Position numbers and translations under genes: made by a program. From Christensenellaceae bacterium (GTDB lineage: Bacteria > Bacillota > Clostridia > Christensenellales > Borkfalkiaceae), in contig CAQTYU010000001.1 of NCBI GenBank assembly GCA_948890655.1, positions 1 through 64,000 on the forward strand: a stretch of 64,000 nt of DNA, written 5' to 3'. Under the pieces are notes generated by a model, which did not search any database, was not told the DNA's origin, and was given only the letters and a program-made list of their open reading frames with translations. Below are positions 1 to 8,157 of the stretch, piece by piece (position 1 is the stretch's first letter; every line of letters starts with the position of its first letter).

Positions 1-51
1 CGACCTCCAGCGTGACAGGCTGGCGCTCTAACCAAACTGAGCTATAGGGCC
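1..51 (-). tRNA. tRNA-Asp (GTC), 3' end cut by window edge
   Basis: The reverse strand shows the 5' acceptor strand starting at base 51, a D-arm, and an anticodon stem CCAGC/GCTGG enclosing loop CTGTCAC with anticodon GTC. The T-arm and 3' acceptor strand lie outside the window. It follows tRNA-Met on the same strand after 46 nt, so both probably share the promoter at 211-239. Confidence 0.9.
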
Positions 52-97
52 AAATTATAAATTTATTAATTTGTAACGAAAACTTACGAAACGTTTA

Positions 98-174
98 TGG
101 TGGGCCTTCACGGACTCGAACCGCGGACCAATCGGTTATGAGCCGACCGCTCTAACCAACTGAGCTAAAGGCCC
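98..174 (-). tRNA. tRNA-Met (CAT), elongator type
   Basis: A complete cloverleaf is present with an encoded CCA end (98-100) and anticodon CAT in a loop closed by GTCGG/CCGAT. Base 1 pairs with base 72 (G-C) and the three G-C pairs typical of initiator tRNA are absent, so this is not initiator tRNA. A tRNA-Ile that reads AUA through lysidine also carries CAT and cannot be excluded by eye. Confidence 0.9.
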
Positions 175-210
175 TTAAAGGGAATTACGCCTAATGCATA
201 ATGCTAAAAT

Positions 211-239
211 ATAATAATATACCCGAAAATTTTTGTCAA
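211..239 (-). promoter_or_regulatory. Promoter for tRNA-Met/tRNA-Asp
   Basis: On the minus strand TTGACA (234-239) is followed by a 17-bp spacer and TATTAT (211-216). Start would be near base 204, about 30 nt before tRNA-Met. Confidence 0.7.
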
Positions 240-309
240 GTAATTTTAAAACTAATTTCAAGTATTTTCTTCAATAAAATTTTAAAGTTACCCTCCCCTT
301 GCCTTACGC

Positions 310-338
310 TTGAAATTTTAACGCGGCTACCGTATAAT
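310..338 (+). promoter_or_regulatory. Promoter of GNAT gene
   Basis: TTGAAA (310-315), a 17-bp spacer and TATAAT (333-338). The leader to the ATG at 359 is only about 14 nt and has no Shine-Dalgarno sequence. Confidence 0.75.
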
Positions 339-358
339 AGCGATAAAAAAGTTCTACT

Positions 359-805
359 ATGAAAATTTATAAAGTTACAGATAAAAAGAAATATATGCCC
401 CTGTTGTTACTTGCGGACGAGCAGGAAAGCATGATTGACAAATATATTAACGACGGCTTTATGTACGTTTTAGACGACGGCGGAGTAAAAGCCGAAACCG
501 TTGTGTTCAAAATATCCGAAGAGATTTTGGAAATAAAAAATTTAGCCGTGCTGCCCGAATATCAGGGCAGAGGTTACGGACGGAAACTTATGGATTTTGT
601 TTGCAAAACGTACGGAAACGAGTTTAAAATTCTGCAAGTCGGGACGGGAGACAGTCCGCTCACCGTTCCGTTTTACGAAAAGTGCGGGTTCGTGCGGTCG
701 CATTCGGTTAAAAACTTTTTTACGGAAAACTACGACCACCCGATAATAGAAAACGGCGTTCAGCTTGTTGATATGATATATTTACGGAAAAAGCTTAATG
801 AATAG
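359..805 (+). CDS. GNAT family N-acetyltransferase
   Basis: Predicted acetyltransferase that would move an acetyl group from acetyl-CoA to an unidentified amine. The 148 residues form one GNAT domain: the acetyl-CoA loop QGRGYG sits at residues 69-74 behind the beta-4 strand, and PFYEKCGF (104-111) is the usual late-fold segment. It has its own promoter at 310-338, and the next gene has another, so it is a single-gene unit. Nothing in the sequence tells the substrate; the neighbours (an acyltransferase and ferritin) do not help. The family call is firm, the function is open. Confidence 0.85.
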   Translation: MKIYKVTDKKKYMPLLLLADEQESMIDKYINDGFMYVLDDGGVKAETVVFKISEEILEIKNLAVLPEYQGRGYGRKLMDFVCKTYGNEFKILQVGTGDSPLTVPFYEKCGFVRSHSVKNFFTENYDHPIIENGVQLVDMIYLRKKLNE

Positions 806-853
806 CCCCCTGCCATATTCAATCCGTTTACATGTGATAATTGTGTGAAGCCC

Positions 854-882
854 TTGTAAAGCGGCTTTAGTTGTGGTACAAT
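854..882 (+). promoter_or_regulatory. Promoter of acyltransferase-like gene
   Basis: TTGTAA (854-859), a 17-bp spacer and TACAAT (877-882). The ATG follows at 904. Confidence 0.65.
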
Positions 883-903
883 TATTAACAATACGGAAAC
901 GAT

Positions 904-1623
904 ATGAAAAACAAAAAATTTAAGCAAAAGCGCAAAGTATGGTTTCGCGCCCTAAAAGGCATACTGAAAATTTTCATAAAAAAGCCCACGTTCGTTTATA
1001 AAGGCGGAAAGCCGACGGCGGGTTCTATTATACTCAGCAACCACGAGGGAGCCTCATCTCCTCTTGCGCTTGAGCTTTATTCCGATTTTCCCATAAGAAT
1101 GTGGGGAACTTACGAGATGAATTCGGGACTCAAAAGCGTGTATAAATATCTGTCAAACGTATATTTTCACGAAAAGCAACATAAAAATTTACACCTTGCG
1201 CGTTTCATAAGCATATTTGCATGCCCCTTCGTTAATTTGTTTTATAAGGGTTTAAATCTTATTCCCACGTACAGGGACGTAAGGTTATACAAAACTATGA
1301 CGGAAAGCATTAAAACTATAAAAGACGGGCGGGACAATATTGTTATTTTCCCGGAAAATTCCGACAAGGGTTATTTTAAACATCTTAAAAGCTTTTACGC
1401 GGGGTTCGTGGTCCTTGCGCATAGGTTATTCAAAGCCGGAATAGACGTGTCTATTTACGTTGCCTACTATAAGACCGAAACGCGCGAGTACGTGTTTGAC
1501 GCGCCTATTTATTTCAGCGAACTGAATTCCGCGTTTACAAGCAAGAACGAAATGGCTGGTTACCTTTTAGAGAAGTGTAACTCCATTGGCGGCAACGGTT
1601 TGCAGGAAAAAACGCCTGCTTAA
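904..1623 (+). CDS. PlsC-like glycerophospholipid acyltransferase domain protein, altered active site
   Basis: A 239-residue protein resembling the 1-acylglycerol-3-phosphate acyltransferase (PlsC) fold. The first block is visible as SNHEGASS (about 45-52) and the third as IFPENSD (about residue 140), matching the positions of the family's NHxSxxD and FPEGTRS blocks. The HX4D catalytic pair is not intact: His47 is present but the Asp position holds Ser52. The FPEG block is also changed to FPEN. Either it uses a different acceptor or mechanism, or it no longer transfers acyl groups. There is no strong membrane segment, but the basic N-terminus would suit membrane association. It has its own promoter and no obvious operon partner. 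Confidence 0.65.
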   Translation: MKNKKFKQKRKVWFRALKGILKIFIKKPTFVYKGGKPTAGSIILSNHEGASSPLALELYSDFPIRMWGTYEMNSGLKSVYKYLSNVYFHEKQHKNLHLARFISIFACPFVNLFYKGLNLIPTYRDVRLYKTMTESIKTIKDGRDNIVIFPENSDKGYFKHLKSFYAGFVVLAHRLFKAGIDVSIYVAYYKTETREYVFDAPIYFSELNSAFTSKNEMAGYLLEKCNSIGGNGLQEKTPA

Positions 1624-1659
1624 ACGTACTGATTTTCAAAATTTTTACTTATAATTCAC

Positions 1660-1688
1660 TTGCAAATCGGCAATAAAAGTAATAAAAT
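1660..1688 (+). promoter_or_regulatory. Promoter of ferritin gene
   Basis: TTGCAA (1660-1665), a 17-bp spacer and TAAAAT (1683-1688). A strong ribosome binding site GGAGG follows ahead of the ATG at 1716. Confidence 0.75.
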
Positions 1689-1715
1689 TAAGGTAACTTT
1701 ACGGAGGTTATTTTT

Positions 1716-2234
1716 ATGATAAACGAAAAGATTGCAAAACTTATTAATACACAGGTAAACAAAGAGCTTTATTCAGGCTATCTTTACCTCGATTTTGCCA
1801 ACTACTACGCGGATGAGGGACTGGACGGCTTTGCGCACTGGTACGAAATTCAGGCGCAGGAGGAACGCGACCACGCTATGATGATGCGCCGTTATCTTAT
1901 CGACAACGGAATTAAAGTTACATTCGATAAGATTGACAAGCCCGATAAGACTTTTAAAAATACTGTCGACCCGCTTAAAGCAGGCTACGAGCACGAGCAA
2001 TACGTTACTTCCTTAATAAATAACATATATGCTGAAGCAGCTAAAATAAGCGATTACAAGACTATGCAGTTTTTGGACTGGTTCATTAAAGAACAGGGCG
2101 AAGAAGAAAAGAACGCTGACGATATGCTTAAAAAGTTCAATCTTTTCGGACACGACGCCAAGGGGCTTTACGCTTTGAATCAAGAGCTAATGGCAAGAGT
2201 TTACACTCCCTCCGCCACAGGCCCTGCAATGTAA
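1716..2234 (+). CDS. ftnA: Non-haem ferritin (FtnA type)
   Basis: Iron-storage ferritin: cytosolic 24-mers oxidise Fe(II) at a di-iron centre and store it as a ferric core. The 172-residue length is typical. Ferroxidase ligands fall exactly at family positions: Glu17, Glu50, His53, Glu94 and Gln127, with further glutamates at 129-131. There is no haem-binding Met pattern of bacterioferritin. The gene has its own promoter and a strong terminator (2246-2273), so it is monocistronic. It lies 3 kb from the feo iron-uptake cluster, so storage and uptake genes are near each other. I see no dyad like the feo operators in its promoter. Confidence 0.95.
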   Translation: MINEKIAKLINTQVNKELYSGYLYLDFANYYADEGLDGFAHWYEIQAQEERDHAMMMRRYLIDNGIKVTFDKIDKPDKTFKNTVDPLKAGYEHEQYVTSLINNIYAEAAKISDYKTMQFLDWFIKEQGEEEKNADDMLKKFNLFGHDAKGLYALNQELMARVYTPSATGPAM

Positions 2235-2245
2235 ATAAATATTTT

Positions 2246-2273
2246 CGGCGGGATACTCTCCCGCCGTTTTTTT
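2246..2273 (+). terminator. Intrinsic terminator after ferritin
   Basis: Eight-base-pair stem CGGCGGGA/TCCCGCCG (2246-2253 with 2259-2266) followed by seven T. Confidence 0.9.
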
Positions 2274-2278
2274 ATCGC

Positions 2279-2307
2279 TTGAAAAGTCCGTTTCGTTTTG
2301 TTATAAT
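2279..2307 (+). promoter_or_regulatory. Promoter of membrane protein gene
   Basis: TTGAAA (2279-2284), a 17-bp spacer and TATAAT (2302-2307), starting right after the ferritin terminator. The start codon is at 2325. Confidence 0.75.
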
Positions 2308-2324
2308 AGCTTTAAGGTACAGTA

Positions 2325-3224
2325 ATGAAAAAGATAAATTGGACAATAAATCATACTTTTATATTGCTATACGTAATCGGCTTTCTCGGCGCGGGAATAA
2401 TAGGCTGGTTCAGCAATTCGTTTTTCGCATACGAAGAATTCAATTCGCTATGGGCTACGGTTTTATATCTCGTCTTCCTCTCGCTTTTATTCGTAACGGC
2501 GTTTGTGCAGGAAATGATTTCCGACAAGCCGATTAAAGACAAAATAATCGGCGCATTCGTATTCGGCGGCGGACTTGCAATATTTTTGCTGCTTTATATC
2601 ATTGGCGGTGTAGTAAATCTTTGCGCATTAATTTATTCTGCAATACTGTGCGTGGTAATGGCTTGCCGATGCGTATTGACTGCGCATAAAGGTGAAAAGG
2701 TTAAGGTGGAAGTCAAGCATTTTATTTGCATAGGTTTTCTGCTTTTGTGTTCAATGCTGCACTTAATGAAGGTCGAATTCGTAAACGATATATATATGCT
2801 GTGGTCGCTTATACCCGCGGCGGTTATTTCCTGTATTCTGATTCCGACAGGTGTCGTTTTACTGCGCAAAGTTTGGCGTGAATATTACCCGACCAAATCA
2901 AAAAGCATAGCAAACGCAGTTTTAATTATTATTTTCGTTATACTTATCTCGTTTTTCTATTCCTTCACTGCGGTTGGCACGATAAACTGCGTGTTTGACG
3001 GCGAGCCCGTAGCCGCAACGTACACCGTGCTTGAAAAGAAAGTACAGACGGGCGGACGGCAAATTACCAAATTTGAAGTTAAGGTGGAAATCGACGAAAA
3101 CGAAAAATGGATAACCCTTCCCGTAACCGATTATCACGAGCTTACGGAGGGCGATACGGTTATTATCGATTATTACGACGGCGCGTTGGGTTTCGGTTTT
3201 TACGTATACAACGGTATCGGTTAA
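2325..3224 (+). CDS. Multi-pass membrane protein with C-terminal soluble domain
   Basis: A 299-residue protein I do not recognise. About seven hydrophobic segments occupy residues 12-220 (first around 12-28, last around 200-220). They are followed by roughly 80 residues that alternate polar and hydrophobic positions and look beta-rich, with the phrase EGDTVIIDYYDG near the end. That tail resembles small extracytoplasmic domains of DUF3592-type proteins, but this is only an impression. It has its own promoter (2279-2307) and a leader of roughly 12 nt with a weak AAGG. No function is proposed. Confidence 0.6.
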   Translation: MKKINWTINHTFILLYVIGFLGAGIIGWFSNSFFAYEEFNSLWATVLYLVFLSLLFVTAFVQEMISDKPIKDKIIGAFVFGGGLAIFLLLYIIGGVVNLCALIYSAILCVVMACRCVLTAHKGEKVKVEVKHFICIGFLLLCSMLHLMKVEFVNDIYMLWSLIPAAVISCILIPTGVVLLRKVWREYYPTKSKSIANAVLIIIFVILISFFYSFTAVGTINCVFDGEPVAATYTVLEKKVQTGGRQITKFEVKVEIDENEKWITLPVTDYHELTEGDTVIIDYYDGALGFGFYVYNGIG

Positions 3225-3266
3225 CTGCGATATAAACCAAACATAATATATATTCGGAGGTGTATT

Positions 3267-4175
3267 TTGAGTTCATTTAAAGATTTACGCATTGTCGACA
3301 ACTTCTATCAGACTTCTTCTTTCTTCCCTATGCCGACGGTTTTGGTCGGAACGGTTTCGGAAAACGGGCAGACGAACCTTGGGGCGTACTCCCTCTGCTT
3401 CCCCTACTACATTGCGGGAAAAGAACGGTACGCTATGCTTTTGGAGTGCAGGAACAGCTCTAACACGGCGCAGAATATTTTGCGCGGGAGTAAGGTTTCT
3501 TTAAACTTTATAACTGACGACAGGAAATATTTCCGCGAAGCCGTGCGTCTCGGTTTCCCCGGCGATACCACCGAAGAAAAGATGAAGGACTGCATTTTTA
3601 CGCTTGAAAAGGGGCTTGCGGACGGCGAACGCCCGCTCGTAGCAAAAGAGGCTTATCAGGTCTTTGAATGTACCTGGGACGACGGTCTTGAGGACGCCTA
3701 TAAAGATAAGGCGGGTTGTCTTGAAGGTTACGAGCCGCCGTACAGAAATTTTAACGGAATAACGAGTAAGTTCGGTGCGCACTTTATTCTTAAAATCGAC
3801 AAGATTTTAATGAAGGAAAAATACTATAATTCGATTGTAAACGGCGTTAAAGCCAAAAACTTCCCGCCCGTACCCGTTGACTACGGTTACCGCGACAGTA
3901 CGAATTTTTGGTGCTCTTCCTTTAAGAAGCCATTCCCCGAAAAGATACGCGTTAAAGAGGGCGACGTGAACTCTGTAAAATACGCGGCGAAGAGGATTGA
4001 CCCCGAGGTTACGTTCACGGATGAGGCTTGCGCAAAGCTTACGAAAATACCGAGAATTTTCTTAAAAGCCGCGCTTACGCAAATGGTTGAAATTGCAAAA
4101 GAGGAAAACGTTTCCGTCATAGACGAGGCAGCGTTGCAGATTATAAACGACAAACGCCGTAAAGAGAAACGTTAA
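3267..4175 (+). CDS. Flavin reductase-like (flavoredoxin) protein with PCP_red-like tail
   Basis: Predicted FMN-binding protein. Residues about 1-190 match the flavin reductase-like split-barrel fold (start FFPMPTVLVGTVSENGQTN, then an SxxPYY-type region and RNSSNTAQNI). The last 55 residues (VTFTDEACAKLTKIPRIF onward) look like the small helical domain found at the C-terminus of protochlorophyllide reductase subunits, also seen fused to other redox proteins. Translation starts at TTG, seven nt after GGAGG at 3256-3260; no better ATG exists. It ends two nt before a geranylgeranyl-reductase-type gene, so the two are probably co-translated redox partners. The substrate is unknown. Confidence 0.75.
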   Translation: MSSFKDLRIVDNFYQTSSFFPMPTVLVGTVSENGQTNLGAYSLCFPYYIAGKERYAMLLECRNSSNTAQNILRGSKVSLNFITDDRKYFREAVRLGFPGDTTEEKMKDCIFTLEKGLADGERPLVAKEAYQVFECTWDDGLEDAYKDKAGCLEGYEPPYRNFNGITSKFGAHFILKIDKILMKEKYYNSIVNGVKAKNFPPVPVDYGYRDSTNFWCSSFKKPFPEKIRVKEGDVNSVKYAAKRIDPEVTFTDEACAKLTKIPRIFLKAALTQMVEIAKEENVSVIDEAALQIINDKRRKEKR

Positions 4176-4177
4176 AC

Positions 4178-5224
4178 GTGGACAGCTACGAAGTAATCAT
4201 TATCGGAGCGGGTCCTGCGGGGCTTTCCGTCGCTTTAAACTTAATAAAACGCGGCGTTACGGATATTCTCGTAATTGAAAAGCACGAGTTCCCGCGGTAC
4301 AAATGCTGTGCGGGTTACATCACCGCGAAGACGAAAAAGGCGTACGAGAGCTTGGGGCTTGACGTTAACAGCTGCCACTATTCCTTGATAAAAGATTTCA
4401 AAATCTTATATAAGTTCAAGTCACGGCTGAAAATAGAAAATAAATTTTTGTACACTAACCGTTACGTCGACCGCGTTGAACTTGACGACGCATTTTTCAG
4501 ATTGGCGAAATCAAAGGGCATTACCGTGCGCGAAGACGTAAAAATTACCGCGCACGACGTGGAACAAAACCGCGTGACGCTTTCGGACGGCAACGAACTT
4601 GAATACGGTTATCTCGTTTTTGCGGACGGGACCTGCGGTTTCGGCAGCAGATATCAAAAAAATACGAAAAGAAATATCGCAATGCAGTTGACGTTTGCAA
4701 ACGATACGCCCGAAGCGATCGATATACACTTCGGAATAACGAAGCGTGGCTATGCCTGGGTAAGTTCCTACGGCGGGATAACCAACGTAGGTATGACGGA
4801 CGTATATAAATCGACGCAGGATTATAAAGCGGTTTTCGGCAAGTTTTTGCAGGATTTGAATTTACACGCGGATATTGAAAATCTGAAATCAGCCTTCACC
4901 CCTATCGGAGTAAGGAAGCCGGTCCTGTCCGGCAACGTTTTCTTTGTTGGTGACGCGGTCGGAGCATGCGACCCGCTCACTCTTTCGGGTTTACGATACG
5001 GGTTGAAGAGCGGAGAATACTGCGCCCGCGCGATTGCGGACGGGAAAATTAAAATATATAAACGGCATACAAGAAAGCTTAGAATAAAGTTTGGCTTTAT
5101 GAAAGTCTTGCTTAAACTTTTCTACCTTAAATCAACTTTGTTTTTTGGCTTTAACCTCTTCTGCCGCTGTTTCGGCAAAACTGTCGCAAAGATATTTAAC
5201 AACTTTTTCGTTAATAAGAAATAG
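4178..5224 (+). CDS. Geranylgeranyl reductase family FAD-dependent oxidoreductase
   Basis: FAD enzyme of the geranylgeranyl reductase family, which saturates prenyl double bonds in some members; in non-photosynthetic anaerobes the substrate is mostly unknown. The N-terminal dinucleotide fold starts at residue 5 with IIIGAGPAGLS. The family block FPRYKCCAGYIT follows near residue 40, and the second FAD block FVGDAVGACDPLTLSG near 260. The start is GTG at 4178, two nt after the flavoredoxin-like gene, so the pair is one transcription unit ended by the hairpin at 5225-5263. The C-terminus (about 295-348) is basic and hydrophobic and may touch the membrane. Confidence 0.8.
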   Translation: MDSYEVIIIGAGPAGLSVALNLIKRGVTDILVIEKHEFPRYKCCAGYITAKTKKAYESLGLDVNSCHYSLIKDFKILYKFKSRLKIENKFLYTNRYVDRVELDDAFFRLAKSKGITVREDVKITAHDVEQNRVTLSDGNELEYGYLVFADGTCGFGSRYQKNTKRNIAMQLTFANDTPEAIDIHFGITKRGYAWVSSYGGITNVGMTDVYKSTQDYKAVFGKFLQDLNLHADIENLKSAFTPIGVRKPVLSGNVFFVGDAVGACDPLTLSGLRYGLKSGEYCARAIADGKIKIYKRHTRKLRIKFGFMKVLLKLFYLKSTLFFGFNLFCRCFGKTVAKIFNNFFVNKK

Positions 5225-5263
5225 AATAGCCCGCCCTGCGCAAAATGCGCAGGGCGGGCTATT
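5225..5263 (+). terminator. Long perfect hairpin between convergent units
   Basis: An 18-bp perfect stem (5225-5242 with 5246-5263) with a three-base loop lies between the flavoprotein pair and the converging feo genes. Neither side has a strong T-run, so its termination strength is uncertain, but its place suggests a shared terminator. Confidence 0.7.
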
Positions 5264-5295
5264 AATAATATAAAACGGAGTCGGTTTAGATAAGT

Positions 5296-5472
5296 TTACT
5301 TTTTACCGTCTTCTTTAGGTTTGCAGTGAGGGCATGAGCCGCCGCAGGAAGAACAGCTTGAACAGTCGCAACAACCGCCCTTGCCCTTAACCTTACGATA
5401 GATAAGATATGCGGCAATGCCTACAACGGCTACGCCGACTATTACTATAACCGCTATATCAACCGGGTTCAT
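5296..5472 (-). CDS. FeoB-associated Cys-rich membrane protein
   Basis: A 58-residue protein starting MNPVDIAVIVIVGVAVVG: one N-terminal membrane helix (about 5-25), a short basic linker, then a cysteine cluster (CCDCSSCSSCGGSC and a final CPHC-like pair). This is the layout of the small FeoB-associated Cys-rich proteins encoded after feoB in many Firmicutes, proposed to take part in Fe(II) transfer. Its ATG overlaps the feoB stop codon in an ATGA, so the two are translationally coupled. It is the last gene of the feoA-feoB unit. Confidence 0.88.
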   Translation of the reverse strand: MNPVDIAVIVIVGVAVVGIAAYLIYRKVKGKGGCCDCSSCSSCGGSCPHCKPKEDGKK

Positions 5473-7796
5473 TCGCTTTTACCGTCCTTTTTCTTTCTTT
5501 TTAATATCTTTATTATATCGTACTTGCCGATATTCCTTAAAACGATAAACATAGTGACGGTTGCAATTACGGCAAGCCAGATGAACAGCGTCCACCACCA
5601 TTCGCCTACGGTATAAACCATTGCGCTTATTACGTAGCTTGCGGCAATCCAAAACAAAAGCGTCCACTTGAACTTGCCCTTGGGCAGTTCAGCCTTAGCC
5701 GTCGCGCAAGCCGCAAAGCAAGGTATAGTGGTCATATTGAACGCGATAAACGCGATTATGCCCGCGCCCGTTATGCCCGTTGCAGAAGCCATTGCGGTTG
5801 CTTCTTCTATGCCCTCTATTCCCGCTATTGCATCCGGGATAACGATTCCGCCGACGTTTGCGCCCATTGCGGTTATGCAAGCCGCAAGCGTTGCAAACGT
5901 TGCGATTACGTTTTCCTTAGCCACCAAACCCGTTATTGCCGCGACCGCGAACACCCAGCCGTATTCGCCGAGCTGTGAACCGAAGCCGACGGGTGTGAAT
6001 ACCGGTTGTATGAGCTTGCCTATCGAAGCCAAGACAGAAACGTTCATTTCTTCGTCTGTAACAAACCGCCAATCCCAAGCTATATGAGAGAACAGCCAGA
6101 TTATAACCGTTGAAGCGAAAATAATCGTAAACGCCTTTTTAACGAAGTGCTTCGTCTTATCCCACAGGTGGAGCATAAGGTTTTTAAAGCCCGGCATACG
6201 GTATGCGGGAAGCTCCATTATAAACGGAGGCGTTTCGCCCTTTAAAGTCGTGTTGCGCATAAGCAGCACGCAAACTATCGCGGAAACTATGCCGAGAAGA
6301 TACATACACATAGTTATAACGTCGACATTGGACATCCCGACCATTGCGCAGAGCGCGCCGCCGCAAGCCGTAAGGATGGGTAATTTTGCACCGCAAGAGA
6401 AGAAAGGTATTACGCGGATGGTCGCCGCTCTCTCCTTTTCGTCGGCAAGCGTCCTTGTGTTGATTGCTGCCGGAACGGAACAGCCGAAGCCCATTATCAT
6501 AGGCATAAACGCCCTGCCCGAAAGCCCGAAGCGGCGGAAAATTCTATCAAGCACAAACGCGATACGCGCCATATAGCCAGAATCTTCCAGAACCGAGAAA
6601 AATAAGAATAATATCAAGATTTGGGGAAGGAAACCGAGAACAGCGAATATGCCGCCCAGAATACCGTCGCCGACAAGCCCCGTAGCCCATTCCTGCGCGC
6701 CGCCGTTTTCCATTAAGGTTACTATGCCGCCCGAAATATGGTCGAGGAACAGATTGAGGAAGTTAGTGAGTATTACGCCCGGTGAGTAAACCGCGCCGTC
6801 GTAGAAAATTGCAAGCAACTCAACACCGAAATTGTTATATTCGACCTCGCCCTCGACTTCGGCTGCAAGACCTAAATCTACGAGGGAAGGCATCCATGCC
6901 TGCTCTTTTGTAAAGCCGTTTAAGAAGAACAGATTTTCCGAAAAGGTCAGATGGAAAATAAAGAACAGAATTACTATAAAAATAGGAATTGCCCAAACTC
7001 GGTGCGTTAAAACTTTATCGATTTTATCGGACTTCGTTAAAACTTCTTTATTTGCCTTTACTTTTGCGGTTGAAAGATTCGAGGATATGTATTTATATCT
7101 TTCGTCGGCGATAACCGCCTCCAAATCTTTCCCGCCAAGTTTTTCAAGGGTTGCGGAAGCACCCTTTCTTTCAAGCTCGATTGCGTCCTTTTCAAGAAGC
7201 TTTATTGCGTGGAATAAAGGTGAAGCGACCTCTTCCGTTTCGTAGTAAGCGCAAGCTGTTTCTATTTGGGCTTCGAGCGCTTCATTTAAAACGGTTGTAC
7301 CACTTCTTTCGGAAGGCATAGCTGCGGCCCTGTCCATAAGCTGTTTTACTCCCGTACCCTTCAACGCCGAAACGGGTACTACCGGCACACCGAGGGATTT
7401 TTCAAGCACGGATGCGTCTACTTTATCACCGTTTTTCTCTACTTCATCCATCATGTTCAACGCAATGATGACAGGAACGTCCATTTCGAGAAGTTGGGTA
7501 GTAAGGTAAAGGTTGCGTTCCAAGTTGGTTGCATCAACGATATTTATTATACCGTCGGGTTTTTCGTCTAAAATATAGTTACGCGAAATAATTTCTTCGG
7601 GGGTGTAAGGCGAAAGTGAATAAATACCGGGAAGATCAACTATGTTTATGTTTTTTGACCCGCCCTTATAAGTTCCCTCGCGCTTGTCAACGGTAACGCC
7701 GGGCCAGTTGCCCACGTGCGCAGTCGAGCCCGTAAGCACATTGAAAAGCGTGGTTTTACCGCAGTTGGGGTTGCCTGCTAACGCAAAAGTTTTCAT
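5469..7796 (-). CDS. feoB: Ferrous iron transporter FeoB
   Basis: Inner-membrane Fe(II) permease with an N-terminal G domain. I place the start at ATG 7796 (MKTFALAGNPNCGKTT), which has GGAGGTGG just upstream and overlaps the feoA stop; the TTG 21 nt further out lies within feoA and is not needed. G-protein motifs: G1 GNPNCGKT (about 8-15), G3 DLPG (about 54-57), G4 NMMD (about 114-117). A helical guanine-dissociation-inhibitor-like region follows, then two Gate-type permease blocks with a Cys-containing CGAKLPIL segment. Length (775) is normal. It belongs to the feoA-feoB-small protein unit, with a predicted metal-regulator dyad at 8054-8069. Confidence 0.95.
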   Translation of the reverse strand: MKTFALAGNPNCGKTTLFNVLTGSTAHVGNWPGVTVDKREGTYKGGSKNINIVDLPGIYSLSPYTPEEIISRNYILDEKPDGIINIVDATNLERNLYLTTQLLEMDVPVIIALNMMDEVEKNGDKVDASVLEKSLGVPVVPVSALKGTGVKQLMDRAAAMPSERSGTTVLNEALEAQIETACAYYETEEVASPLFHAIKLLEKDAIELERKGASATLEKLGGKDLEAVIADERYKYISSNLSTAKVKANKEVLTKSDKIDKVLTHRVWAIPIFIVILFFIFHLTFSENLFFLNGFTKEQAWMPSLVDLGLAAEVEGEVEYNNFGVELLAIFYDGAVYSPGVILTNFLNLFLDHISGGIVTLMENGGAQEWATGLVGDGILGGIFAVLGFLPQILILFLFFSVLEDSGYMARIAFVLDRIFRRFGLSGRAFMPMIMGFGCSVPAAINTRTLADEKERAATIRVIPFFSCGAKLPILTACGGALCAMVGMSNVDVITMCMYLLGIVSAIVCVLLMRNTTLKGETPPFIMELPAYRMPGFKNLMLHLWDKTKHFVKKAFTIIFASTVIIWLFSHIAWDWRFVTDEEMNVSVLASIGKLIQPVFTPVGFGSQLGEYGWVFAVAAITGLVAKENVIATFATLAACITAMGANVGGIVIPDAIAGIEGIEEATAMASATGITGAGIIAFIAFNMTTIPCFAACATAKAELPKGKFKWTLLFWIAASYVISAMVYTVGEWWWTLFIWLAVIATVTMFIVLRNIGKYDIIKILKRKKKDGKSE

Positions 7797-8023
7797 TTTA
7801 CTTCCACCTCCACGCAAGCAGCTTCGGTTTTACGCAAAGTAAGCTCGTAACCGCGGATTGTTATTTCGATGGGGTCGCCCAATGGCGCTTTCTTCTTCAT
7901 TGTAAGCTCTGCGGCGGGAGTTACGCCCATATCAAAAAGTCTGCGGCGAATTTTACCTTCACCGTTGACCGATACTATTTTACCGCTTTCACCCACGGTA
8001 AATTCGCTGAGTAGTTTAGTCAT
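7793..8023 (-). CDS. feoA: FeoA domain protein (copy next to feoB)
   Basis: A 76-residue SH3-like FeoA protein thought to act at the cytoplasmic side of FeoB. The fold's markers are visible: RRRLFDMGVTPAAELTMKKKAPLGDPIEITIRG, with the family's LFDMG and DP-like turn in the middle. AAGGAG precedes the ATG. Its stop codon overlaps the feoB ATG (ATGA). A second feoA lies upstream at 8158-8370 behind a separate promoter. Confidence 0.92.
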   Translation of the reverse strand: MTKLLSEFTVGESGKIVSVNGEGKIRRRLFDMGVTPAAELTMKKKAPLGDPIEITIRGYELTLRKTEAACVEVEVK

Positions 8024-8053
8024 TGATATTCTCCTTATTTATTTTATAAATTT

Positions 8054-8069
8054 ATAAACCGAGGTTTAT
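8054..8069 (-). promoter_or_regulatory. Operator-like dyad before feoA-feoB
   Basis: ATAAACC-GA-GGTTTAT is a 16-bp inverted repeat 30 nt upstream of feoA. It can also be read as ATAAAC-N4-GTTTAT, the same spacing as the dyads before the other feoA. A DtxR- or Fur-type iron repressor is the likely reader, but no regulator gene is nearby. Confidence 0.55.
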
Positions 8070-8157
8070 TTTTTAAAGATTTTTTTAGACCCATTAACGG
8101 GTCATAAGCTTATTATCAAAACGCAGGACGCCGCAACGTACGGTAAATTTGCGTTTT

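Noticed and set aside
5668..6087. 139-residue plus-strand ORF antisense to feoB
   Set aside because: A shadow of the feoB membrane region: hydrophobic and Ala-rich, without ribosome binding site.
8090..8105. Hairpin GACCC/GGGTC between the two feoA genes as a terminator
   Set aside because: On the feoA strand it is followed by A residues, not T, and the stem has only five pairs.
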